A DNA stretch of 31,166 nt from a virus: the IMG/VR virus record IMGVR_UViG_3300021405_000043, positions 1-31,166 of that record; one strand, given 5' to 3'. Under the pieces are notes generated by a model that worked only from the letters and a program-made list of their open reading frames with translations, ran no database searches and had not been told where the DNA came from. Positions 1-7,917 of this stretch are shown piece after piece. The position numbers were made by a program, and so were the translations under genes. Numbering within the stretch: the first letter of the stretch is position 1; every line of letters begins with the position of its first letter.

Positions 1-2137
1 GACTAGCTTCTGGCCTAAACCCGTATGTAGCTATGAAGGCGTCGTTCTGGAGTGGGATTAGTTCGTTGTTGTAGTCGTTTTCTCTGTTTGTATACTGACA
101 CTGAACATAGTTGAGACAATCTTGTGCCGCCTTCTGAGTAACTTCAATCGGATCGTCACTTCGTTTCTCACCTGGCTTGGAGGTTGTGATCAGATCATCC
201 CAGGTCAGTGTGGGGGGAGGCGCACCTGTCGTGTGTGGTGGAATGTAGACGTATCCATTCCCAACAGCAGAAGTATCACCATAAGGAACTAGCTTCAGTA
301 TCCCACCCGAGAAAACTGCTCCTACGTTCCCTACATCAATCACCTCACGAAAGATTTCAGACACAGCTGACTGAGTATCAATCGACTTCGAGATTAGGTA
401 GTTGTTTGCTGCCCAGTAGGAGTAGGCATCCAACCATGACTTAGGCATCATGGTGGAAAACGTCGGCATAGCAAACAAGCCGTAGTAGGGAGCAATAGCT
501 CCTGGAGTGGCGCCAATCTGTACCCACCCCTCCAACGCTACAGCACCTTGAGGAACTGTAAAGTATCCAAACTTGTACGTCCAATCTTGACCTGCCGGGA
601 TACTATCAACACTATACCAGTTGTTGGTTCCTCCAGCAAATGTTACTTGGACTCCTAACGTCAAAGTCCAAACATTTCCATCATTAGGATGTCCCGCCAA
701 CCCGAGCGAGTTCAGCCACCCACTGATGAATATCTTCTGCCCAGCGTAGATTGGGAAAGTGTTCTCAGGAACTGGAACAGCGGCTGTCAGGGTATCTCTA
801 GCCTGCGTCTTCAGTGCACCCGCAAACTGTTGGCCAATCACCGCCTGCCAAGGTGCTCCCCACTGAGCAGCAGAACTTGGTGCGTTAGTATCTGTAGTGA
901 ATGGAAGACAACCATCAAGATCCTGAACTGGAAATCCCGCTCCAATGAGAGGATCAACAAGCATGCTGAAGAACGCATCTAATGGATGAGCATCTAGAGT
1001 CCCACCACCAAACAGCTCCAACCCACTAAGCTCGTAGTTGTAAGGTTGAACTAGAGCTGATCCACCAAGATACATCGGGTTGAACCCAACATATGCTACG
1101 GCGTTGTAACCTAACTGCTGACCGGGATACTTCGACTGAATGTAGGACCATGGTGCCTGACTAAGGGCTCCAGAAAAGAAGGTGATATTCAAACTGCTGG
1201 TGTTCGTCAGTTCAGAATCACTAGAAGTAAACGAGTATCGAATGTAGACAAATCGTCCAGCATCTGCTCGGTTGAATGTATAGAAGCCACCTGAATTTGC
1301 TTCACCTGGTGAGCCCGTCTTGACGTTGTAGTGCCCTGATTGACCAGGTTCATTCTCACTATCGTCCGAGTCTCTGGTGAGTGCAGCACCCGTATCAACG
1401 AAGACTACACCTTGGTCCTGATAGAAGTACTGTTCGTTATCTGCTGTAATCCTTGGGGGAATCTGACCTTGTGGAATAGCAGCTGCCTGAAGAGTAACGT
1501 CATAGTAGATGGAGAAAACAGTACTGTAGACGATAGTTACTGTCTTCCCGGCATCAGATGGATGGAAGGTATAAGTACCTGTAGATGGATTGAATGTATA
1601 CTGACCTGAACCCTGCGGAGCACCAGGTGTATCGTCGAAAGCTACATTCTGAGTGACAACTGTACTTGATCCAGAGGGATTACCAGATCCAAAGTTGTCA
1701 GTAGATACGGAGGTAGGAACATTCGGCTGGTAGACGCCTAGACTAGCCGTAATTCCTGGATTGATCGAAGGCTGGATCGTGTATGGAGATTCAATAAGAT
1801 AGTCGTAGCTAGTATTCTGATTAGCCAGACGGCCATTCTGGTCCCAGATGTTGATGACACCTTTACATACATCACTTGAAGAACCTTGACCGAGGCATTG
1901 TAAGTTATCAGCGTAGTAGATGAACTGGGTAGCTTTACCACCGAAGATTCCTTTACCAGCGGAATTCTTAGCCTTTTGTGCATTGAACCCGCCGTAGAAT
2001 AGCAGCTTTCCATGAACTCTTGTAGTGCCAAACACAATCGGTACACAGGTCCCAAAGATACTCTCAGTAACCTGTAGGTTATGAAGCTCGCCAGAGTATC
2101 TGGGTTGTCCAGGCTGTGTGTTCCTAAAGATTCCCAT
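1..2137 (-). CDS. Tail tip / host-specificity protein (gpJ or GTA g15-like), N-terminal part
   Basis: An open frame of about 712 codons starts with ATG at 2137 and runs off the left edge without a stop, so the gene is partial at its 3' end. The N-terminus carries a VTESIFGTCVPIVFGTTRVH segment (residues about 23-42), which resembles the start of siphovirus tail-tip attachment proteins. Residues about 380-402 (LDAHPLDAFFSMLVDPLIGA) match the 'ANPAD..YDLLT.P..G.G' signature of that family. Two Ig-like modules of the form YTF..DAG..V.I.Y lie at about 178-205 and 270-302. It is the last gene of a DUF2460, DUF2163, NlpC/P60 series, which is the place of the tip protein in GTA-like tails. The protein would form the distal tail hub and contact the host receptor. 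The start follows the previous stop by one base and has only a weak Shine-Dalgarno. Confidence 0.85.
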   Translation of the reverse strand, partial: MGIFRNTQPGQPRYSGELHNLQVTESIFGTCVPIVFGTTRVHGKLLFYGGFNAQKAKNSAGKGIFGGKATQFIYYADNLQCLGQGSSSDVCKGVINIWDQNGRLANQNTSYDYLIESPYTIQPSINPGITASLGVYQPNVPTSVSTDNFGSGNPSGSSTVVTQNVAFDDTPGAPQGSGQYTFNPSTGTYTFHPSDAGKTVTIVYSTVFSIYYDVTLQAAAIPQGQIPPRITADNEQYFYQDQGVVFVDTGAALTRDSDDSENEPGQSGHYNVKTGSPGEANSGGFYTFNRADAGRFVYIRYSFTSSDSELTNTSSLNITFFSGALSQAPWSYIQSKYPGQQLGYNAVAYVGFNPMYLGGSALVQPYNYELSGLELFGGGTLDAHPLDAFFSMLVDPLIGAGFPVQDLDGCLPFTTDTNAPSSAAQWGAPWQAVIGQQFAGALKTQARDTLTAAVPVPENTFPIYAGQKIFISGWLNSLGLAGHPNDGNVWTLTLGVQVTFAGGTNNWYSVDSIPAGQDWTYKFGYFTVPQGAVALEGWVQIGATPGAIAPYYGLFAMPTFSTMMPKSWLDAYSYWAANNYLISKSIDTQSAVSEIFREVIDVGNVGAVFSGGILKLVPYGDTSAVGNGYVYIPPHTTGAPPPTLTWDDLITTSKPGEKRSDDPIEVTQKAAQDCLNYVQCQYTNRENDYNNELIPLQNDAFIATYGFRPEAS

Positions 2138-2138
2138 C

Positions 2139-2324
2139 TTATCTTCTTGGATCTCCGCCCAGTAGGAGGGCTTGTCTGATGGCGTTTAGGTTGTCATTGA
2201 TGGCAGCTAGTTGGATAGCAATAGCATACAGAGCGCAAATTTGATGATCTGCCTCTACATCACAGCATTCTCGTAGGTCCTGCACAGATGGTGGCGTCAT
2301 TCTAACTTCTGCATCAGGTCTCAT
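2139..2324 (-). CDS. Small tail-region protein, 61 aa, unknown function
   Basis: I chose the ATG at 2324 because GGAGGA lies just upstream; it overlaps the end of the NlpC/P60 gene by 11 bases. A longer frame starting at 2357 is possible but has no comparable ribosome site. The product has a Cys-Cys pair near residue 20 (LRECCDVEADHQIC) and a C-terminal amphipathic helix rich in Ala, Ile and Leu (residues about 30-52). No family is recognised. It sits between the tail peptidase and the tail-tip gene, where the canonical GTA tail module has no extra gene. A helical accessory or chaperone-like part of the tail tip is a guess from position only. Confidence 0.6.
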   Translation of the reverse strand: MRPDAEVRMTPPSVQDLRECCDVEADHQICALYAIAIQLAAINDNLNAIRQALLLGGDPRR

Positions 2325-2766
2325 CACTCCTCCAGAAAGTAAAGAACTTCTTCCCAAACTGCTTCAGCTTTCCATCTTCCCACATGCCGAGTTCGCACCC
2401 GAAAGGAACTGTGCAGTGGATGATTTGCGGCATACCTAGACACAAAGCAACATGGCCATGCGACTTACCCGTCTTGTAGGCGATGACATCACCAGGTAGC
2501 ATAGAATCTCGATCAATCTCTCTAGCTCCATACGCTTCTAGATAGTTGATCAACCTCTCTTCTTTGTTGTTCTGTGCGAACTGTGGCGTATACCAACCTG
2601 GTTCAGGGGCGTTAGCCGGAAGAGCGTTCGCTACCTTTCCCACCAAGTAGAGAAACATGGCACAGTTTACACCCACCCCTTTCAACCTCCCCGAAGATCG
2701 GTAGGGTGTTCCTAGCCATGTGATAGCTTCCTCACATAACGCCTCCCTGAACTCCTGTTCGCTCAT
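2314..2766 (-). CDS. NlpC/P60-type tail peptidase (GTA g14-like)
   Basis: The 150-aa product has the NlpC/P60 cysteine peptidase pattern. The N-terminal helix ends in WLGTPYRSSGR. The catalytic Cys is in GVNCAMFLYLV (residues about 31-41), where most relatives have DC rather than NC. The catalytic His is in HGHVALCLG (about residues 103-111), and a second conserved His follows in IIHCT. The motif GDVIAYK precedes the His as usual. The family cleaves peptide stems of peptidoglycan, and in siphovirus tails it helps local cell-wall penetration. The start ATG at 2766 overlaps the preceding TGA (TGATG); the longer frame to 2871 would read through the preceding gene's C-terminus and is rejected. 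Family identification is firm; activity is inferred. Confidence 0.88.
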   Translation of the reverse strand: MSEQEFREALCEEAITWLGTPYRSSGRLKGVGVNCAMFLYLVGKVANALPANAPEPGWYTPQFAQNNKEERLINYLEAYGAREIDRDSMLPGDVIAYKTGKSHGHVALCLGMPQIIHCTVPFGCELGMWEDGKLKQFGKKFFTFWRSDET

Positions 2767-3707
2767 CAGATCGCAGTCTCCGGTACTGGTGTAAACGGCT
2801 GACCAGCAAAGTTGTGATAAGCCATCGGTTGGCCTGATGATGCGTTGATTGTTGGTTGCAGATTCAAGCAAGAAGTAAACGACTTGTTACACCCTTCAGC
2901 AATCTTGAATTCATCATTATTCTGCATGGGGAAGAGTGGCTGAACATCTAGAGTAAGAATCTGAGGATTACCTCCACACGCCATCACGTAACTTGACAGT
3001 CCAACATTGTTACCCGTCAACCAAGTCAGCATACCCTGCTGGAACGTTCCTGCTAAGCTTTTAGGAACTAAAGTAGGATTCGGATAGAAGGATAGGCTGT
3101 TGATAACGCCACCGATGAAACTAGTAACTGTGAAGGCAGCAGATGCTAGTGTGCACTTGGCGTCATACAAGACGTTCGAGCAAGAGGACTGGAAGATCAT
3201 CCTCGGCACCTGTACGTTCAGCAGGTACATCATGTCTTGGAGGTTGATCTCCGCCTTCGTCAAGCCTAAAGATTCAATACTTGTAACCATTCCTGCAAAC
3301 TTCGTCTCAACTAAACTTCCACCAGTAGGTCCTATCACCTGACCCCACTGAGGCATGTAAGCACAGTAGATGGTTACAGGTGAGTCCCCTAGCAAGCCGA
3401 ACTTGATCCCATCCATCATCATGACGTTGTTGAGACCCGGGAAGTCGATAAAGAGCCTGTTATCGCAGAAGATAGTTAGCTTTGATGCGTTTGAATCAAG
3501 ACCGATCTTCGTGGTCACTGTATCACGTGTCCAGAGACCAAACTTGTCAGGTTCATACTTCTGCCCGTTGAAGATAACAGCTTCGCCACCATCTGTAGCA
3601 TAGATGAACTGACTATTTAGTGTTGGACCAATCTTGAATAGATGACACTTGTAAAGTCTAGCCTTTGATGCAAGTAGGTTGATGAGATCCTGGCTGTAGT
3701 TCTTCAT
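2766..3707 (-). CDS. DUF2163 / BR0599-type tail hub protein (GTA g13-like)
   Basis: The product is 313 aa. The C-terminus has the signature GCNKSFTSCL, then HNFAGQPFTPVPETAI, which matches the conserved end of the phage BR0599 / DUF2163 family (GC.K.F.TC...NF.G.P..PG.). The N-terminus (SQDLINLLASKARLYKCHLF) also fits the family, which begins with a short helix and the 'CW' strand. I chose the ATG at 3707 because it forms an ATGA overlap with the upstream stop; the longer frame begins with GTG at 3746. Family members form part of the baseplate hub between the distal tail protein and the tip. Its neighbours on both sides (DUF2460 upstream, NlpC/P60 downstream) are the expected ones. Confidence 0.87.
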   Translation of the reverse strand: MKNYSQDLINLLASKARLYKCHLFKIGPTLNSQFIYATDGGEAVIFNGQKYEPDKFGLWTRDTVTTKIGLDSNASKLTIFCDNRLFIDFPGLNNVMMMDGIKFGLLGDSPVTIYCAYMPQWGQVIGPTGGSLVETKFAGMVTSIESLGLTKAEINLQDMMYLLNVQVPRMIFQSSCSNVLYDAKCTLASAAFTVTSFIGGVINSLSFYPNPTLVPKSLAGTFQQGMLTWLTGNNVGLSSYVMACGGNPQILTLDVQPLFPMQNNDEFKIAEGCNKSFTSCLNLQPTINASSGQPMAYHNFAGQPFTPVPETAI

Positions 3708-4369
3708 AACTGAATCGACTCCAGTTTTAGGGAATCTAAGTTCCACAGCTGGTAGAGAAATTCATCAAAGTCCTGCGTATCATCAGCAAACTGGCAGAGA
3801 TAACTGTAAGTCCCCCACCAGGAGAGATCTTGTCCAGCAGGCGGTACGTGGTTGAATTGAATCTGCGCTGGAAAGTTTTCTAGAACGTAGGTGTTCGTTG
3901 GCTGTACAGCACCAGCAAGTGTAACGCCATAGAGTCCTGTCACATTCTGGATACGCTCACAGAGGGTGTAGATCCCTCCTCCCATGATGTTTGTTGATCG
4001 CCATAACTGGAAGGTGGTGTTTACTCCATCGGTCTTACCAGAACCACCATTACTCAACTGGGTTGTATCACCGAACACTAGCATATCATCAAGATTTCGG
4101 GAGCCTGGGTCAAAGGTAAATAGACCGTAACTACCTCGCATGGCTTCATAGAATTCTTGCATATAGCGGATGTCGTTTTGAGTTGTGACACCTTTTACTT
4201 TCAGATAGGACCAGTTCAGTTCGAATTCATAGATAACTCCGTACTGCAACGTCGCTACAGCTGGATGACGTGCTGAGTGAGCATCTTGTCGTATGACGTT
4301 GAACTTCGGTGACTTCTTGTACTTCCAGGTGATTCCCTGAGGGAGAATCAAGGTTGGGTAGGCGCTCAC
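3704..4369 (-). CDS. Distal tail protein, DUF2460 family (GTA g12-like)
   Basis: The 221-aa product shows the DUF2460 pattern: an N-terminal SAYPTLILPQGITWKYKKSP, a middle segment resembling the EFYEAMRGSYGLFTFDPGSR motif (family: FFEARRG...GFR..D..D), then DGVNTTFQLW and a C-terminal APxxG-type turn (VPPAGQDLSWWG). The family forms the distal tail ring to which the hub binds. The start is GTG at 4369, which makes a GTGA overlap with the tape-measure stop and has AAGGGA upstream; the longer frame begins with a TTG at 4417 and would overlap by 52 bases. The C-terminal 25 residues (QDFDEFLYQLWNLDS) extend beyond the usual family end. Confidence 0.85.
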   Translation of the reverse strand: MSAYPTLILPQGITWKYKKSPKFNVIRQDAHSARHPAVATLQYGVIYEFELNWSYLKVKGVTTQNDIRYMQEFYEAMRGSYGLFTFDPGSRNLDDMLVFGDTTQLSNGGSGKTDGVNTTFQLWRSTNIMGGGIYTLCERIQNVTGLYGVTLAGAVQPTNTYVLENFPAQIQFNHVPPAGQDLSWWGTYSYLCQFADDTQDFDEFLYQLWNLDSLKLESIQL

Positions 4370-7191
4370 TGGATCAATCCCTTCACTCTTAGCATTCTGT
4401 TCGTCTGCCGTTCCCAAACACGTGCGTGACTCCGGGCCATACTCTCAACGGACTTCCCATCAATCCCCTGAATCTGAGGTGAATAGTGGAAGTGCATGTT
4501 TCGATCACTACCTTCTTTACTATGTTGATCAACTAGCTGGTGGAACTTACCGGTCTGCTCAACTGATAGGACCCTTTCACCAGGAGTTGCTAGTATTGGG
4601 ACCTCAGTACCGTACTGATATCCTGCTCCCCTAACAACACCGCCTTCCTCGAATGCTGCGTAAGCCATAACAGCTGCCCATGTACCTGCTGCTAAAGCTG
4701 CTGCAACCGGTGGAAACTCAGCGTACGCCTTCCATGCCTTGGCAGCTGCTGTATTTGCTGCTGCGAAGATCTCCTTGATCGACGATTCCTTGGTAATCAG
4801 TGCAGTTGCTGAAGATGACGCTTGAGCATCAGCTACAATCCCAGCATTCGTCATGACATGCATGAGGAGTTTCTTGGCTAGCATAGCTGCTTCCTTCTCA
4901 ATCAGACTTAGCAGCATGTTTGACATCTGCAACCCCATCTGATCAGCCATGTTCCGCCAGTTTGTCGTCATCCGACCTTGACCTGTCAACCACTTGTCGA
5001 TGGTAGAATTGAAGTCACTAGTCATCCCAGTCAACATCTGCTTATTTGATTGATGTAACTTCTGGTCGAGAGCTAGTTTCTTGGAAACATACTCAGCGTC
5101 TAGTTCCTCCTTCTCTTCCGTCCACTTGGTGTAAGCAGCAACATCGGCTGGATCTATCGCCGCATACTTAGCAGTCATAACTTCATCTTGTTTGGCCTTC
5201 AATTCATCTAAGGCTTCGATCTCCTGTCTGATTCCTCTGGATCCAGAAGTTTCTGCGCCGCCAGCGCCAACTCTCTGCTGTGTGGCTGCATACTGTCTCT
5301 GGGCCCTAGACATCTCCAACGACATCTCAGCTTCAAATGCCTCCTTCTGTCTTTCATACAACCTAACTGCTGCCTGATCGTTGATAGTTTCTATCTGCTT
5401 GGCGGTCTCTTGTTCACGTCTAACAGTTTCAGCATCTAAGGCAGCTGCTAACTTAGCACCTTCTTCTTGCTGCGTTGCATACACTGCTTTCTTGGCTGCA
5501 GCAGCTTCTTTGAAGTCAGATAGCGATTTTTCAGCTGTTGCTATATCAAATGCAACAACCTGCTCAGCTGTAACCTGATGCATCGACAGCATCGCATGTT
5601 CATGCGCCGTCTGCTCTGAGAGTAGGATTGAATTTGATGTTTCTTGTGTGCTGATAGTGCGGAGGGTGGCGTCATCCTGAAGTTTCTGATTTCTAACACG
5701 CTGATCAACAAGAAGCTGTTCGGTTTTTGACTGGTGCTCTAGTTGGTCAACTTGTGCCTGTGCTTGTAGCTCAGTTACTCTCTTCTTTCCTTCCGCCGTC
5801 ATGTTGGCGGCTGCTATCTCCCTAGCAGAGTTCGCCTGGATGACCGCGTATCGCTCGTTTTCCCCTTCAATGAGAGCTGCAGTAAGTTGATCCTGAGTAA
5901 CTTCATGTAACTTGACACTATTCTTAGCCGCGTCCTCCTCAATCTTGATTCGTTCAAGTGATACAGCCTTCTCAGCTGACGCCTGCCGTGTTATCCTTCC
6001 AGCTTCTTCACCAGCAAGCGATTCAGCTTGTTGGGCTGCTTTCAGTTTATCCTGAGTGAGTGTCTCCTGTAAGGCAACTTTCTCCTTGTTGTAGGCAGCA
6101 GTTAGATTTTCTGCACTATCCTTCAGTCTATCTTGCTGAGTAGCTAATTCTGCGAGTTGTAGCTGGGCCGTAACGCCAAAAATGCCAGTTTCTTTGATTA
6201 TTTCATTCAGCTGCTTCATCTTCTCAGCGTTCTCTGCTATCCTAGCATTCAGAGTAGTAAGAGAACTCTGGTACAGCTCATCCAACATCTTTGCATCATC
6301 GACTTGTGCATTCAGTAGTTTCTGCGCGTCACCAAACTCTTTTACTTTCGCTATACCGTCTTCAAACCCACGAATCAGGTTTCTGAATTCAGTTGTGATA
6401 CCGGCGATAAGTGTAGTCGTCTTTGCTGTGTCCGCATCACCAAAGAAGTGGAAGCCACTTGCATCCTCCTGAGCTTTTCTTATCTCTTGCTCAGTACCTA
6501 ACAAGCGCCTTAGTGCTTCAATATCCTTGTTGATTCCTTCAACGTACTTATCAGCGTTTGTTACTACTGTCTCGTAGTAGACTCTAGCTTCTGCCTCAGC
6601 ACTTGTGTAACCAGTTGTCGTCTTTTCTAGCTGCATCTCTGCTTGAGCAAGCGACAACTCCATCTGGTCTGTTGCAACGGCTAGTTCCTGAGTGCTCCTT
6701 TCAAACTCCCGATGATTTTCAATAGCAGCAGCGACCTTCTCCTTGTACTCATCCCACATCTTAGTTAGTTCATCTATTACGCCTCGAAGTGCCATGAAGC
6801 CTAACAGAATCCCTAGTGTGGCAGGAGTACCACCTAGCATAGCAAGGAAGCTCTTGAGAACAGGGAAGGCGTTCAGGACCGTCATCATTTCACGGTCTAT
6901 GCCAAGACGGAACGTCCTATCAAACAACAACCAGGCGTTCTCCGCCTTCACCATGTCACTTACTTGGCCCTGACTAACAGAATGCTGAGTATCACCTAAC
7001 TCTCGAAGTTTCTTGCCAAGATTGTCTATCTCAGCTTGTGGCTTCTTAGCAGCTGTAGTAACTTTATCGAACTCAACTTGGGCCGCACTACCAAACGACT
7101 TTACAGCCGCAGTAGCTTGAGAGCCCAGTGCCTGTTCAAGATCAGTTACATTAGCTGTAACATTGATATTCAGTGGAGGTGTAGTTGACAT
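4366..7191 (-). CDS. Tail tape measure protein
   Basis: At 941 aa this is the second-longest complete tail/fibre gene here and follows the tail assembly chaperone, as expected. Residues about 15-110 and 180-640 are predicted coiled coil, very rich in Ala, Glu, Gln and Lys. A hydrophobic stretch lies at about 117-140 (MLGGTPATLGILLGFMALRG). The C-terminal third has a lambda gpH-like pattern: DKWLTGQGRMTTNWRNMADQM, then alanine-rich helices, then an EEGGVVRGAG...VPILATPGERVLS segment that is typical of the family end. The protein sets tail length; at the roughly 1.5 angstrom per residue reported for tape measures, a tail near 140 nm is expected (inference). The start is six bases after the chaperone-extension stop and has a weak ribosome site, which suggests translational coupling. 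Confidence 0.92.
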   Translation of the reverse strand: MSTTPPLNINVTANVTDLEQALGSQATAAVKSFGSAAQVEFDKVTTAAKKPQAEIDNLGKKLRELGDTQHSVSQGQVSDMVKAENAWLLFDRTFRLGIDREMMTVLNAFPVLKSFLAMLGGTPATLGILLGFMALRGVIDELTKMWDEYKEKVAAAIENHREFERSTQELAVATDQMELSLAQAEMQLEKTTTGYTSAEAEARVYYETVVTNADKYVEGINKDIEALRRLLGTEQEIRKAQEDASGFHFFGDADTAKTTTLIAGITTEFRNLIRGFEDGIAKVKEFGDAQKLLNAQVDDAKMLDELYQSSLTTLNARIAENAEKMKQLNEIIKETGIFGVTAQLQLAELATQQDRLKDSAENLTAAYNKEKVALQETLTQDKLKAAQQAESLAGEEAGRITRQASAEKAVSLERIKIEEDAAKNSVKLHEVTQDQLTAALIEGENERYAVIQANSAREIAAANMTAEGKKRVTELQAQAQVDQLEHQSKTEQLLVDQRVRNQKLQDDATLRTISTQETSNSILLSEQTAHEHAMLSMHQVTAEQVVAFDIATAEKSLSDFKEAAAAKKAVYATQQEEGAKLAAALDAETVRREQETAKQIETINDQAAVRLYERQKEAFEAEMSLEMSRAQRQYAATQQRVGAGGAETSGSRGIRQEIEALDELKAKQDEVMTAKYAAIDPADVAAYTKWTEEKEELDAEYVSKKLALDQKLHQSNKQMLTGMTSDFNSTIDKWLTGQGRMTTNWRNMADQMGLQMSNMLLSLIEKEAAMLAKKLLMHVMTNAGIVADAQASSSATALITKESSIKEIFAAANTAAAKAWKAYAEFPPVAAALAAGTWAAVMAYAAFEEGGVVRGAGYQYGTEVPILATPGERVLSVEQTGKFHQLVDQHSKEGSDRNMHFHYSPQIQGIDGKSVESMARSHARVWERQTNRMLRVKGLIQ

Positions 7192-7197
7192 AGGGAC

Positions 7198-7554
7198 TCA
7201 GTTTGCTAGTTTAGAAACGCCTTCTTTCACCAACCATCGCTGAACATGAAGTGGTAGCTGGTCGAAGCTCTTAGTGTTCTTCAATTCACCAAGAAAGGCT
7301 CTATCAGCTGTATTCAGGTTCTGTTCTGGTATTTCCTTCTTCTCAAGATACTTCTGCTTCTTCTCCTCCTGTTTATATCCTTTGAACGCAGCATACAGCT
7401 CATTGATAGGAGGGTTCTCCGACCAGTAATGAAATATGTCGGTAACAAACGATAGTGGAAGGTCGTCGATTTCATGCGGTAGGTAGCCGAGGCCGCAAGC
7501 TAAACGCCCGTAGATCCAGGACCAGTCGATGGGGCTACCTGAACCTCTTCCCCC
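7198..7554 (-). CDS. Tail assembly chaperone, C-terminal extension in the -1 frame (gpT-like)
   Basis: A frame that is -1 relative to the upstream chaperone stays open through its stop codon at 7500-7502 and continues for over 100 codons to a TGA at 7198-7200. No ATG, GTG or TTG occurs in this frame between the overlap and the middle of the extension, so it cannot be translated alone. The product after the junction (DWSWIYGRLACGLGYLPHEI, then DDLPLSFVTDIFHYW, then a Lys/Glu-rich helix) resembles the second half of siphovirus tail assembly chaperones, which is made by programmed frameshift as in lambda G/GT. Candidate slip sites in the overlap are GGGGGAA (7554-7548) and the CCCC run at 7534-7531. 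The fusion would be about 205 aa. Frameshift is inferred from the open frame and position. Confidence 0.75.
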   Translation of the reverse strand, partial: GGRGSGSPIDWSWIYGRLACGLGYLPHEIDDLPLSFVTDIFHYWSENPPINELYAAFKGYKQEEKKQKYLEKKEIPEQNLNTADRAFLGELKNTKSFDQLPLHVQRWLVKEGVSKLAN

Positions 7555-7820
7555 GGCTTCAGTTCTTTCATGTTGAAACCACTCAACTCGGAAGCGATTT
7601 CAACCAGTTGCCTGTACGTACCCCAAGACATTTCTTCAATGTCCTTACGACTTACTTGTTCTCCACCATTCTGCAAGCAATAGAGGACGGTGTCGATGTT
7701 GTCATCTACAGCACTTCTTTGTGGTTCAGTTTGTCTAACCATCGCCTGATCGCGCATCTGCCCAACACGTATAGAACCGACCTTATAGGTCCTTCCATCA
7801 ATCGTAACTTCTCTCGTCAT
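7500..7820 (-). CDS. Tail assembly chaperone, short form (gpG-like)
   Basis: The 106-aa product lies between the major tail protein and the tape measure, the standard place for the gpG-like chaperone. The sequence (TREVTIDGRTYKVGSI at the N-terminus, then a predominantly helical middle with MSWGTYRQLVEIASEL) fits the short, acidic, helical character of that class. It starts at ATG 7820 behind a strong AAGGAGGAAGT ribosome site. Its last ~18 codons overlap an open -1 frame that carries the extension described at 7198-7554. The chaperone coats the tape measure before tail tube assembly and is absent from virions in known examples. Sequence similarity alone is weak; context is strong. Confidence 0.78.
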   Translation of the reverse strand: MTREVTIDGRTYKVGSIRVGQMRDQAMVRQTEPQRSAVDDNIDTVLYCLQNGGEQVSRKDIEEMSWGTYRQLVEIASELSGFNMKELKPGEEVQVAPSTGPGSTGV

Positions 7821-7843
7821 ACTTCCTCCTTGTTTCTAGATTT

Positions 7844-7915
7844 GTAGGATGTCTAACGCTCGAGTATTATCGGTTAGCTCAGCTAGTGGTGCTTACGCTA
7901 CTCCCACCATCCTAC
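7844..7915 (-). ncRNA. Structured RNA between major tail protein and chaperone genes
   Basis: On the minus strand an 8-base perfect stem GTAGGATG/CATCCTAC (7915-7908 with 7851-7844) closes a 56-base interior. The interior can form GTGG/CCAC enclosing GC-GTAA-GC (a GNRA-type tetraloop) and a CTAAC/GTTAG hairpin, so a three-way junction is possible. The element starts 2 bases after the major tail stop and ends 16 bases before the chaperone ribosome site. No U-tract follows, so a simple terminator is unlikely. A role as a processing or stability element is inferred. Confidence 0.5.
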
Positions 7916-7917
7916 TG

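Noticed and set aside
7844-7915. 72-base element of tRNA-like length behind the major tail gene
   Set aside because: The 8-bp end stem is present, but no T-arm adjoins it, no anticodon arm can be placed and no CCA follows.
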